From positions 930,001-994,000 of the forward strand of contig NZ_AP022573.1 of the NCBI RefSeq assembly GCF_010729105.1: a DNA stretch of 64,000 nucleotides, written 5' to 3'. The DNA comes from Mycobacterium saskatchewanense. GTDB taxonomy: Bacteria; Actinomycetota; Actinomycetes; Mycobacteriales; Mycobacteriaceae. Below, piece by piece: positions 28,614 through 36,098 of this stretch (position 1 is the stretch's first letter; every line of letters starts with the position of its first letter). A program made the translations under genes and the position numbers. Below the pieces are notes generated by a model. It saw only the letters and a list, made by a program, of their open reading frames with translations. It did no database searches and was not told the DNA's origin.

Positions 28614-30062
28614 TTGGCGCGTGAGATCTCGCGCCAGACGTTCCTGCGCGGCGCCGCCGGGGCGTTGGCCGCCGGCGCACTGATCGGGTCGGGCCGAGTC
28701 GGCTCGGTACGGGCCACCGCGGCCCCCAATACGTCCGGGTGGGAGGGTCTGTCCAGCGCCCTCGGCGGGAAGGTGGTGCTCCCGGGCAGTCCCCAATTCG
28801 GCTCGGCCAAGCAGGTTTTCAACACCAACTACAACGGTCTCACACCGGCGGCAGTCGTCACGCCGACTTCGCCGGCCGACGTGCAGAAGGCGATGGCGTT
28901 CGCCGCGGCGCACAACCTCAAGGTCGCGCCGCGCAGTGGCGGGCATTCGTACGTGGGGGCGTCTACGGCCAACGGCAGCATGGTGATCGACTTGCGTCAG
29001 CTGCCCGGGGACGTCAAGTACGACGCGTCCACCGGGTATGTCACGGTGGCCCCCGCGACCAGTCTGTATGAGATGCACCAAACGCTGGCCGCGGCCGGCC
29101 GGGGGATCCCGACGGGCACCTGCCCGTCGGTCGGCGCCGCGGGGCACGCGCTGGGCGGCGGCCTGGGCGCCCAGTCCCGTCACGCGGGCCTGCTCTGTGA
29201 CCAACTGACGTCGGCGACGGTCGTGCTGCCCGGCGGCCAGGCGGTCACCGCGTCCCCCGCGAGTAATCCCGACCTGTTCTGGGCGCTGCGCGGCGGCGGG
29301 GGCGGCAACTTCGGCGTGACGACCTCTCTGACGTTCGCGACGTTCCCCACCCAGGACGTCGACGTCGTAAACCTCAACTTCCCGCCGCAGTCGTTCGCGC
29401 AGGTGCTGGTCGGCTGGCAGAACTGGCTACGTACCGCCGACCGGAACAGCTGGGCGCTGGCGGACAACACCGTCGATGGGTTCGGCACGCACCCTCGTAT
29501 CCTCGCGACGTGCCCGGTCGGGTCGGCGAGCAAGGTGGGCAACGCCATCGTGTCGGCCGTCGGGGTGCAACCGACCGGGACCGAGAATCACACGTTCAAC
29601 TATTTGGATCTGGTGCGGTATCTGGCCGTCAACAATCTCAACCCGTCACCGCTCGGATACGTCGGCGGCTCGGACGTGATCACCACCCTCAATGCGGGCG
29701 CGGCCCAGGGAATCGCCGCGGCGGTCGAGGCCTTCCCCCGGGGAGCGGGCCGCATGCTGGCGATCATGCACGCGCTCGACGGCGCCCTGGCGAGTGTGGC
29801 GCCGAGCGCCACCGCCTTCCCGTGGCGCCAGCAGTCGTCGCTGGTGCAGTGGTACGTCGAAACGAATGATCCGTCGGCGGCCACCAACTGGCTGAGCACG
29901 GCACACCGAGCCGTGCAACCCTATTCGGCCGGCGGCTACGTCAATTACATCGAGGCCAACCAACCGGCGGCACGCTACTTCGGGCCGAACTTGGCTCGGC
30001 TGACGGCCGTGCGGCAGAAGTACGATCCGGGCCGCGTCATGTTCTCGAGTCTGAACTTCTGA
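28614..30062 (+). CDS. Exported FAD-linked oxidoreductase (BBE-type) with N-terminal signal
   Basis: The 482-residue protein has a Tat-like signal, SRQTFLRGAAGALAAGAL, where Gln replaces the second Arg of the usual twin-arginine pair. The PCMH FAD domain carries RSGGHSYVG with the His expected for covalent FAD (about residue 107) and GHALGGGLGAQSRHAGL. The C-terminal YVNYIEANQP and YDPGRVMFSS blocks are typical of BBE oxidases. Members oxidise sugars, alkaloids or polyphenols with O2. TTG 28614 is the only start before the signal. Probably acts outside the membrane. Confidence 0.85.
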   Translation: MAREISRQTFLRGAAGALAAGALIGSGRVGSVRATAAPNTSGWEGLSSALGGKVVLPGSPQFGSAKQVFNTNYNGLTPAAVVTPTSPADVQKAMAFAAAHNLKVAPRSGGHSYVGASTANGSMVIDLRQLPGDVKYDASTGYVTVAPATSLYEMHQTLAAAGRGIPTGTCPSVGAAGHALGGGLGAQSRHAGLLCDQLTSATVVLPGGQAVTASPASNPDLFWALRGGGGGNFGVTTSLTFATFPTQDVDVVNLNFPPQSFAQVLVGWQNWLRTADRNSWALADNTVDGFGTHPRILATCPVGSASKVGNAIVSAVGVQPTGTENHTFNYLDLVRYLAVNNLNPSPLGYVGGSDVITTLNAGAAQGIAAAVEAFPRGAGRMLAIMHALDGALASVAPSATAFPWRQQSSLVQWYVETNDPSAATNWLSTAHRAVQPYSAGGYVNYIEANQPAARYFGPNLARLTAVRQKYDPGRVMFSSLNF

Positions 30063-30104
30063 CTCGCCGGTCCCACCCCCAGCGCCGAGCTGGCGTCGCA
30101 GGTA

Positions 30105-30920
30105 TCACGCCGTCGGCGTCCAGGACGACGCGGCGCCTCGGGCCAAGTCCGCTGTGGCGGAACGCAATTGGTCGGCGGAAACGAGCGGCGCCGGGAATCC
30201 GACGCGGGTATAGGCCACGCCGCGCGGCGTGTGCACCCGCAGGTCGAGGCCGTAGCGGTCGATGCCAGAGCAGACTGCGGTGTCGGTGTCGGGGTAGCCG
30301 CCGAACGCCCGGGCCATCGCCGCGAGCGCGTCGGCGTGGTCGGCGTTGAGGTGGGCCGTCGCCCGAGCGGCGGCCGGTGCGATCGGATCCGGCGCCGCCC
30401 CGGCGTACTGTTCACCGGAGGCCGAGTCCATCCGGCCGTACCCGCCCACCCAGCGCACCCGCTCGACCCGCAGCAGCCACAGGCTGAAGTCGCTGAAGTC
30501 CAGGTAGAAACGGGCAGCGGGCACCGCGCTCAGGTAGGCCGCCCGGGCGGCGTCCAGTTCGATGTCCGAGGGCCGAACGACCTTGCCGGCCAGGGTGATT
30601 CGGCTGCAGGCCAGCGGGTCGGCTCCGGTGGCCGCCGCCACGATGGACAGACTGGCCCTCGGATCGCCCGCCAGGTTGCGGCCGTGCTCGGCCAGGCTGG
30701 ACACGCACAGCACCGCCGTCCCGTCGAGCAGCCCATAAGCCACCAACGACGCCCACGGGTCGCCTTCGGCAGTCAGCGACGCGAGCGTGGCGGCGTTCGC
30801 GGCGGCCGCGATCGTGCGGGCCTGCTCCGCCGCGGACGGGCGCGCGCCCGAACTCGGCGGCCGAAGCGGCGGCGGCGCGGAGGGCGCATCCCCAGGGTCG
30901 CCATGGTCACGAATCACCAC
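30105..30920 (-). CDS. HugZ-like (pyridoxamine-phosphate-oxidase fold + DUF2470) protein
   Basis: From GTG 30920 the product has 271 residues. The first two thirds form a split-barrel flavin/heme-binding domain (RTIAAAANAATLASLTAEGD, ASLVAYGLLDGTAVLCVSSL, then RFYLDFSDFSLWLLRVERVR). The C-terminal part (ATAHLNADHADALAAMARAF) is the DUF2470 helical domain, whose NxDHxDA motif contacts heme in HugZ. HugZ-type proteins bind or degrade heme. Upstream in-frame sequence is antisense-like and was excluded. Confidence 0.75.
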   Translation of the reverse strand: MVIRDHGDPGDAPSAPPPLRPPSSGARPSAAEQARTIAAAANAATLASLTAEGDPWASLVAYGLLDGTAVLCVSSLAEHGRNLAGDPRASLSIVAAATGADPLACSRITLAGKVVRPSDIELDAARAAYLSAVPAARFYLDFSDFSLWLLRVERVRWVGGYGRMDSASGEQYAGAAPDPIAPAAARATAHLNADHADALAAMARAFGGYPDTDTAVCSGIDRYGLDLRVHTPRGVAYTRVGFPAPLVSADQLRSATADLARGAASSWTPTA

Positions 30921-31182
30921 GATCCCGACGCTACTGCATCGGCGGTTTCGGGGACCCGTCCACGCCGGACTGCCGGGACTGCGCAGGCTTTGCGAGCCCA
31001 ATCCAGCCGCCGGCCTACCAACGGGCGAGATGGAAAACTTGATCGTTCTCAGTTTCCGGGCGGGCGCGTCGGCCGTCATGTCGAATACCTGGGCCGGGTG
31101 CAGGGCATCAACCTCCAGGCGATTGCCGCGAGCCTCACCGCGGGCTGATCGCTGCTGATTGGATCGGGGGAACGAGTCCTCG

Positions 31183-32010
31183 TCAGCCGATCGGCCGCCA
31201 TGCCCCCAGCACGGCGGTCCGGTACCAGCCGGTCCGATCGCGGACCTGGACCCCGACACGATTTTGGGCGCTGACCCGACTGTCGATGATGTGTGCGTCG
31301 TCGATGTAGATGACCACGTGGGACGCCAGGCTCGCATTCCCCTTGGGATGCAGGTAGACAACGTCGCCGGGCTCGAATGGTCCGTCTGCTGAGATGCGGG
31401 TTCCCATCGGGCCCGCGGTGCCGTCCGCCTGTCGATGGACGTCGCCGCCGAACTTGATGCCCAGACCGTAGTTGTAGACCCACGCAGTGAAGTTGGAGCA
31501 GTCCAAACCTGGCCCAGGATCCCAGGCGGCCAATCCCTGCGGCGCGTCGGTGTCGGGATTCTCTCCAGAAACACCCGCGTAGGTCGAGGTAGGCGGCTGC
31601 CAACCCGGGATGTGGTGGTGGCGGTATTGCAGGCCCAGCGGGTTGTCCGGCGAATAGATGTAGCGCATGGCCACCGCGAGGATGCGTTCCCGCTTCCAGA
31701 TGGCGGAATCACAGCCCGCGTTTTGGGGGACGTCCGGCGCGGGGAGGGCGTCCGCCCGCGGCCCCCATCCTCCGTTTTGGTAGTGCCCCTGGGCGTCCGT
31801 GCGGTACCAGGTGTCCGGCGGCTCTTGGCTTTGCGGCAACTCGTCACGGCCGGCGAAATCCCCCGTCAGCGAGCCCCAGCTGCACGAGAAGGGGTAGGAC
31901 AGCCCGCCGCCGTCGGCGCGGGACAACCCAGGCACGCCGATGCCTATCGCCGAAGTCGCTCCCCAAAGCATGCAGGCGACCATGACTCGGAACTTCGATC
32001 GATGCGTCAA
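31183..32010 (-). CDS. Secreted NlpC/P60-type cysteine peptidase
   Basis: TTG 32010, with AGAGGG just upstream, gives 275 residues starting with a signal peptide (MVACMLWGATSAIGIG, cleavage near LSRADGG). The catalytic domain has the nucleophile Cys in GPGLDCSNFTAWVYNYG and the His in LASHVVIYID; FEPGDVVYLHP is a typical NlpC/P60 strand. Such enzymes cut peptidoglycan stem peptides. A central RHHHIPGWQPP segment is extra to the minimal domain. It would act in the cell wall. Confidence 0.8.
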   Translation of the reverse strand: MTHRSKFRVMVACMLWGATSAIGIGVPGLSRADGGGLSYPFSCSWGSLTGDFAGRDELPQSQEPPDTWYRTDAQGHYQNGGWGPRADALPAPDVPQNAGCDSAIWKRERILAVAMRYIYSPDNPLGLQYRHHHIPGWQPPTSTYAGVSGENPDTDAPQGLAAWDPGPGLDCSNFTAWVYNYGLGIKFGGDVHRQADGTAGPMGTRISADGPFEPGDVVYLHPKGNASLASHVVIYIDDAHIIDSRVSAQNRVGVQVRDRTGWYRTAVLGAWRPIG

Positions 32011-32054
32011 CAGGCCCTCTGTTCGGTCGACCGGTTCGCGCTGCCGAAGCAATG

Positions 32055-32711
32055 CTAGGCCGGGCTCGGCTTCGCGCGCCGCGAGTGCTGCGGAGTTGGC
32101 CAGCGAGTGCACACCAAGAGGGCGCTGTCGACAATGCGATCGGCAAAGGCGTCGTCCACCGGTTCACCCGTCACGAGGACCCGATAGTGAACCGGGCCCA
32201 TCAGCCACTCGGCCAGCGAGGCCACATCGGTTTCGGGCGACAGCTCACCGCGGGCGACCGCACGGACAAACGGTTTTTGGTCCCGGACCTGCTGGTCGTG
32301 CAAGTAGCGGGCCCGAAACGTCCGGGCAAGCTCCTCATCGTGCTGCGCTTGCCCCACCAGCGCGCGATAGACGGCACCGGCGTCGTCAGTAGTCAGAAAT
32401 CGGATGGTGTCGCGCACGTGTGTGCGCAGATCGGACTCGAGGCTGCCGGTGTCGGGCGGCTCCAGGTCGGCGGCCGCGTCCTCGAGGAAGGCGTCCATGA
32501 GCACGTCGGTCTTGGAGTTCCACCAGCGGTAGACCGTTTGTTTTGCAACCCCGGCGGCCCTGGCGATCCCCTCGACCGTGACGCCCGCGAACCCCTTTTC
32601 AACGAGTAAATCGTCGGCGGCGCGCAGGATGGCCTCTCGCGCGGCCTCACTGCGCCCGTGCCGGTTGCCGCGATGCGGTTGGGTACCTGCCACAGTTCGA
32701 TCAAACACCAC
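32055..32711 (-). CDS. TetR-family repressor divergent from an O-methyltransferase
   Basis: The 218-residue regulator has a TetR helix-turn-helix at about 22-68 (REAILRAADDLLVEKGFAGV, then IARAAGVAKQTVYRWW) and a C-terminal ligand domain of the TetR_C type (YRALVGQAQHDEELARTF). ATG 32711 lies 47 bp from the divergent methyltransferase start. A near-perfect palindrome in this gap is the likely operator, so it would repress itself and the methyltransferase. Confidence 0.9.
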   Translation of the reverse strand: MVFDRTVAGTQPHRGNRHGRSEAAREAILRAADDLLVEKGFAGVTVEGIARAAGVAKQTVYRWWNSKTDVLMDAFLEDAAADLEPPDTGSLESDLRTHVRDTIRFLTTDDAGAVYRALVGQAQHDEELARTFRARYLHDQQVRDQKPFVRAVARGELSPETDVASLAEWLMGPVHYRVLVTGEPVDDAFADRIVDSALLVCTRWPTPQHSRRAKPSPA

Positions 32712-32719
32712 GGGCGAAC

Positions 32720-32753
32720 CCTAGACTAGACGCAACGCTTCGTCTACTCTAGG
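32720..32753. promoter_or_regulatory. 13-bp inverted repeat between TetR and O-methyltransferase genes (operator)
   Basis: CCTAGACTAGACG (32720-32732) and CGTCTACTCTAGG (32741-32753) are inverted copies matching at 12 of 13 positions with an 8-bp spacer. The site ends 4 bases before the methyltransferase ATG and starts 8 bases from the TetR ATG. It fits a TetR-dimer operator covering both divergent promoters. Confidence 0.75.
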
Positions 32754-32757
32754 CAGC

Positions 32758-33396
32758 ATGACCTCTACCTTGACCCAACCGGAATACGCCTCGATCATCG
32801 ATCGGCTGTTTGCCGATGCACGCCTGGACGCCGAACGGCGACAAGGAGTTTCGCCGCGCGACTATCCCGTAGAAGAACGCGCCGACGCGTGCCAGGACTA
32901 TTACCTCTCCGTGGCCCCCGAATCAGGCCGGCTGCTGTACAGCCTCGTTCGCGCGGTCAAACCGACGACGATCGTCGAATACGGCATGTCGTACGGGATT
33001 TCGACCCTGCACCTGGCGGCTGCGGTCCGCGACAACGGCAAAGGGCACATCATCACCACCGAGATGAGCTCCCGCAAGCTGGCGGCGGCACGCGCCACGT
33101 TCGCCGAGGCGGGAGTCTCGGACTTGATCACCATCCTCGAAGGCGACGCCCGCACGACCCTCGAGACGGTCCGCGGGCCGGTGGAGTTCTTGCTTCTCGA
33201 CGGCTGGCCCGACCTCGACCTGACGGTGCTGAAGATTCTCGAACCCGTACTCGAGCCCGGCTCGCTCATCCTCGGCGACAACGTCAACCTGGACCCGGAT
33301 CACGCCTACCTCGATTACGTCCGCGCCCCGCAGAACGGCTATGTCAGCACTCCGGTGCCCCTCGACAAGGGCCTGGAGCTCACCGTCCGGATGTAG
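32758..33396 (+). CDS. Class I SAM-dependent O-methyltransferase
   Basis: The 212-residue protein matches the catechol/caffeoyl-CoA O-methyltransferase-like group: IVEYGMSYGISTLHLA (SAM motif I, about 72-87), GHIITTEMSSRKLA (motif post I), FLLLDGWPDL (acidic metal/SAM strand) and LILGDNVN. Typical members methylate phenolic hydroxyls with a divalent metal. Control by the divergent TetR suggests induction by a small aromatic or antibiotic-like compound. Confidence 0.85.
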   Translation: MTSTLTQPEYASIIDRLFADARLDAERRQGVSPRDYPVEERADACQDYYLSVAPESGRLLYSLVRAVKPTTIVEYGMSYGISTLHLAAAVRDNGKGHIITTEMSSRKLAAARATFAEAGVSDLITILEGDARTTLETVRGPVEFLLLDGWPDLDLTVLKILEPVLEPGSLILGDNVNLDPDHAYLDYVRAPQNGYVSTPVPLDKGLELTVRM

Positions 33397-33424
33397 CCAC
33401 GGGACGCGGAGGTCGCGGTGCGGC

Positions 33425-33982
33425 TCAACTCGATGCGCTGAGGATCTTGATCGCGAAGACGAGCGAGTCGCCCGGCCGGATTCCGGCGCTTGGCTGACCG
33501 TCGGGGTAACCGTCCGCGGACGTCATCGCGACCGCGACTGTGGACCCGACGGTTTGCCCCGCGATCGCCTTCTGGAAGCCCGGCACGACGCCGTTGAGTG
33601 GGAAGTCGACCGGGGCGCCGCGGTCGTAGCTGCTGTCGAACACCGATCCGTCACGCCCGTTGACGCCCATGTAGCAGACGGAGACCCTGGCGGTCGCCGG
33701 GACCACCGGGCCGTCTCCGGCGCGCAGGGTGTGCACCTGCGTCTGGGTGACACTGAACGGTGTCGTCACGTTCACCCGCGGCGCCGTGGTGTCCGTGGAC
33801 CCGGTGACGCCGATGCTGCCGGTGGTCCCGGCCAGCGTCCACTCGGGCGACCCGCCGGCGGGCGGCGCCGCGGTGGGGCATGAGCCGGCCGCAGCCGCCG
33901 TGCCCGAGGTGGCGAGCGTGCAAACGGTTGCTGCGACACAGGCGGTGAGCGCGACGGTGGGATACGTCCGGAACAACTTCAC
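33425..33982 (-). CDS. Secreted FKBP-type peptidyl-prolyl cis-trans isomerase
   Basis: GTG 33982 gives 185 residues: a signal peptide (about 1-33, ending TSGTAAAA), a short linker, then an FKBP domain from about 95: VSVCYMGVNGRDGSVFDSSY, PLNGVVPGFQKAIAGQTVGS and RPGDSLVFAIKIL. FKBPs catalyse prolyl isomerisation and help exported proteins fold. The longer upstream frame is excluded as non-coding. Convergent with the O-methyltransferase. Confidence 0.85.
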   Translation of the reverse strand: MKLFRTYPTVALTACVAATVCTLATSGTAAAAGSCPTAAPPAGGSPEWTLAGTTGSIGVTGSTDTTAPRVNVTTPFSVTQTQVHTLRAGDGPVVPATARVSVCYMGVNGRDGSVFDSSYDRGAPVDFPLNGVVPGFQKAIAGQTVGSTVAVAMTSADGYPDGQPSAGIRPGDSLVFAIKILSASS

Positions 33983-34056
33983 GGCGGCCACGCTACTGCC
34001 TACTGGTCGGCCCGCCGCAGGTAGGCCCGAGGCGGCGAAGAGGCGAACGTCCCGAG

Positions 34057-34215
34057 TTACCCGGTTTTGATCCGTGGAGGTCCGAGGTTCACGGGGAGGT
34101 GTTTGATTCCGTGCAGCACGGTGCTGTTGTTCGGGACGGGCTCCCCGGCGAGCGCCAGTCGGGGGAAACGCTCGAAAAGTGATTGCAGGCCGATGTGCAG
34201 TTCCATGACCTTTCC
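34057..34215 (-). pseudogene. Cytochrome P450 C-terminal relic
   Basis: A minus-strand frame ending at TAA 34057 reads VMELHIGLQSLFERFPRLAL, then HGIKHLPVNL. This is the L-helix and C-terminal beta region that follows the heme Cys in bacterial P450s (ARxELxxALxxLxxRFP ... GLxxLPV). The heme loop and everything before it are missing; upstream codons do not resemble a P450. It appears to be the tail of a deleted gene. Confidence 0.55.
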
Positions 34216-34274
34216 CGGGTCCAGAGGTACGCGACAACATAGTGCCCCTTGCCGGCCGGCCGCCAACGGGTGAA

Positions 34275-34859
34275 GTGACGGCGATCCAGTCCCGCTGCAC
34301 ACTGGCGGCTGTGAACGTGGCGATGTTCGTAGCGGCTCTCGTGGTCGCCGTGTCGGGCTCGACGCCGTCCGCAGCCGCCGACCCCAATCAGTTCCCGGAC
34401 CTGAGCAGCTACGCCGCTGTCAACGCAGCCGACTACACGACGTACCACGCGTATATGACCACCGGCGTGCAGTTCTCCGCCCCGGCCGGTTACCGATGCC
34501 GCATGAGCTTCACGCACAAGCAGAACGGCGCACACGTGGCCTGCTGGGGAACGCTTCCGGGCACACCGCACAACTACGTCGGATTGGACTACATGGTGGG
34601 CGGGTCCCTGGTCTCTTCGGGCTTCTCCACCATCGACCTCTCCAGAATGGAGGAGATCCAACCTGTCGGTGACCTGCCCGGTGGAACAGTCAACCCGGCG
34701 GACTACAAGCCGCTGCCCACGCACAGCAAGGTCGGCTATGCCGGGGATGGACCGCTGCAGACGTGTGCCGTGGACGCGTCGATGACCGCCTGCGCGATAA
34801 CGGACCAAGACCGGCGACACGGCTTCGTTCTTTCACCGCAAGGCAGTTGGCTGTTCTGA
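34275..34859 (+). CDS. Secreted hypothetical protein
   Basis: From GTG 34275 the product has 194 residues with a signal peptide (NVAMFVAALVVAVSGS, cleavage near PSAAA-DP). The mature part contains four Cys in two likely pairs (YRCRMSF ... HVACWG, and LQTCAVDASMTACAI), which suggests a disulfide-stabilised exported domain. This pattern is common among mycobacterial secreted proteins of unknown function; I do not recognise the family. GTG 34311 is an alternative start but would shorten the signal. Confidence 0.65.
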   Translation: MTAIQSRCTLAAVNVAMFVAALVVAVSGSTPSAAADPNQFPDLSSYAAVNAADYTTYHAYMTTGVQFSAPAGYRCRMSFTHKQNGAHVACWGTLPGTPHNYVGLDYMVGGSLVSSGFSTIDLSRMEEIQPVGDLPGGTVNPADYKPLPTHSKVGYAGDGPLQTCAVDASMTACAITDQDRRHGFVLSPQGSWLF

Positions 34860-34889
34860 GCGACAACGCGCGCAAGGCGACCTCCGGAA

Positions 34890-36098
34890 CTACCTGGTGA
34901 TTCCAACCAACTCGCTTGCCACCGAATCGAATGCGCGCAGCGTGTCCAACATGTGCGGCTCCTGAGAGTGCGGCTGGGCGGACACCTTGGCGGCCACCAT
35001 TTCGGCGGCGCGGTTGATGTAGATCATCTGACCGCACATACCCAGGCATAACACGATGTCGCTGCCGGGGTAGGGGAACCACATTTGGTTGCGGTACATC
35101 CCGCCGGGCAGTTCGGTGTCCTCGGGGCAGGCGGCGAACGCCTCACGCGAATCGGGGCCGCCGTCAAGGGTATCCGCAAGCCACGCTTCCGGAATCACTT
35201 GGTGCCCCGTCAGCGAGACGCCGTCCTGCAAGAACAGCGACCCGAACCGAACCATATCGGTGAGGCAGGCGCTGATTCCGCCGTTGAACATCCCGGTGCC
35301 TTCCGTGTCGACGCCGATGGTTGCGTCGTCTTGGGCGCCGATGCGGCTCCACAGCAACTCGGACATCAGGTCGGGCATCCGCTGCGCCCCGGCGACCTCG
35401 CAGACCCAGCCGAGGACGTCGGTTTCGCACGAACGGTATTCGAAGGGCCCGCCGTGCGCCGACTTCTGCCGCAAGGTCAACAGGAACTCCCGCAGTGTGG
35501 CGGGGGCATCCGGACGGCTCCTCGGTGCCCACCCCATCGCCTGGTCGAGGAGGTGTATCTGCGCGTCGGGATCCTCGTAGTCCTCGGAGAAGGCGATACC
35601 CGACCTCATGTCCAGCAGATGGCGCACCGTTGCGCCGGCATAGCCGCAATCAGCCAGGGCGGGAACGTATGCCGTGACCGGCGCGTCGACCTCGATCGCA
35701 CCGGCCTCGTGCAACGCGCCGACGACGCATGCCACCAGCGACTTGCTCACTGAGAACAGCAGGTGCCGGGTGTGGGGGCCCATGCCGCCGAGGTATTCCT
35801 CGGCGACCATCGACCCGCGATGGGCGACGGCCCAGCCGTCGGTGACGGTGGCGGCCATCACCTCGCCGACGGTGGTGGACGTGCCGTTGGTGTTGGTCAC
35901 CGGTACCTCGGCCAGGGGAGCGGGTGCCGCGGGCATCTCCGCGACCGGGGCGGTCCCGCGGGAGATCCGCGCCGTGCGCACGAAGTCCTCGACGTGCTGA
36001 AAAGACCAGTGCGAATAGGGCGGCGACAGCCAGTTGCCCAGTGTGATGCCGGCCGGCGCGCGACCGGGCTCGCCGTCGATCGCGCTGCCGCCGCTCAC
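34890..36098 (-). CDS. Beta-lactamase-fold serine hydrolase, NylB-like (class C group)
   Basis: The 402-residue protein has SVSK near residue 118 (nucleophile Ser and Lys), Tyr in EYRSCETDVLGWVCE (equivalent to the catalytic Tyr of 6-aminohexanoate-dimer hydrolase) and NGGISACLTDMVRFG. The layout resembles NylB and EstB esterases rather than true beta-lactamases. No signal peptide is visible, so it is probably cytosolic. Its start overlaps the upstream ATP-grasp stop by 4 bp, so the two are coupled. Confidence 0.82.
   Translation of the reverse strand: MSGGSAIDGEPGRAPAGITLGNWLSPPYSHWSFQHVEDFVRTARISRGTAPVAEMPAAPAPLAEVPVTNTNGTSTTVGEVMAATVTDGWAVAHRGSMVAEEYLGGMGPHTRHLLFSVSKSLVACVVGALHEAGAIEVDAPVTAYVPALADCGYAGATVRHLLDMRSGIAFSEDYEDPDAQIHLLDQAMGWAPRSRPDAPATLREFLLTLRQKSAHGGPFEYRSCETDVLGWVCEVAGAQRMPDLMSELLWSRIGAQDDATIGVDTEGTGMFNGGISACLTDMVRFGSLFLQDGVSLTGHQVIPEAWLADTLDGGPDSREAFAACPEDTELPGGMYRNQMWFPYPGSDIVLCLGMCGQMIYINRAAEMVAAKVSAQPHSQEPHMLDTLRAFDSVASELVGITR

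Noticed and set aside
30921..31847. Upstream extension of the HugZ-like frame on the minus strand
   Set aside because: It overlaps the NlpC/P60 gene in another frame, has no motifs and looks non-coding; the GTG at 30920 begins the conserved part.
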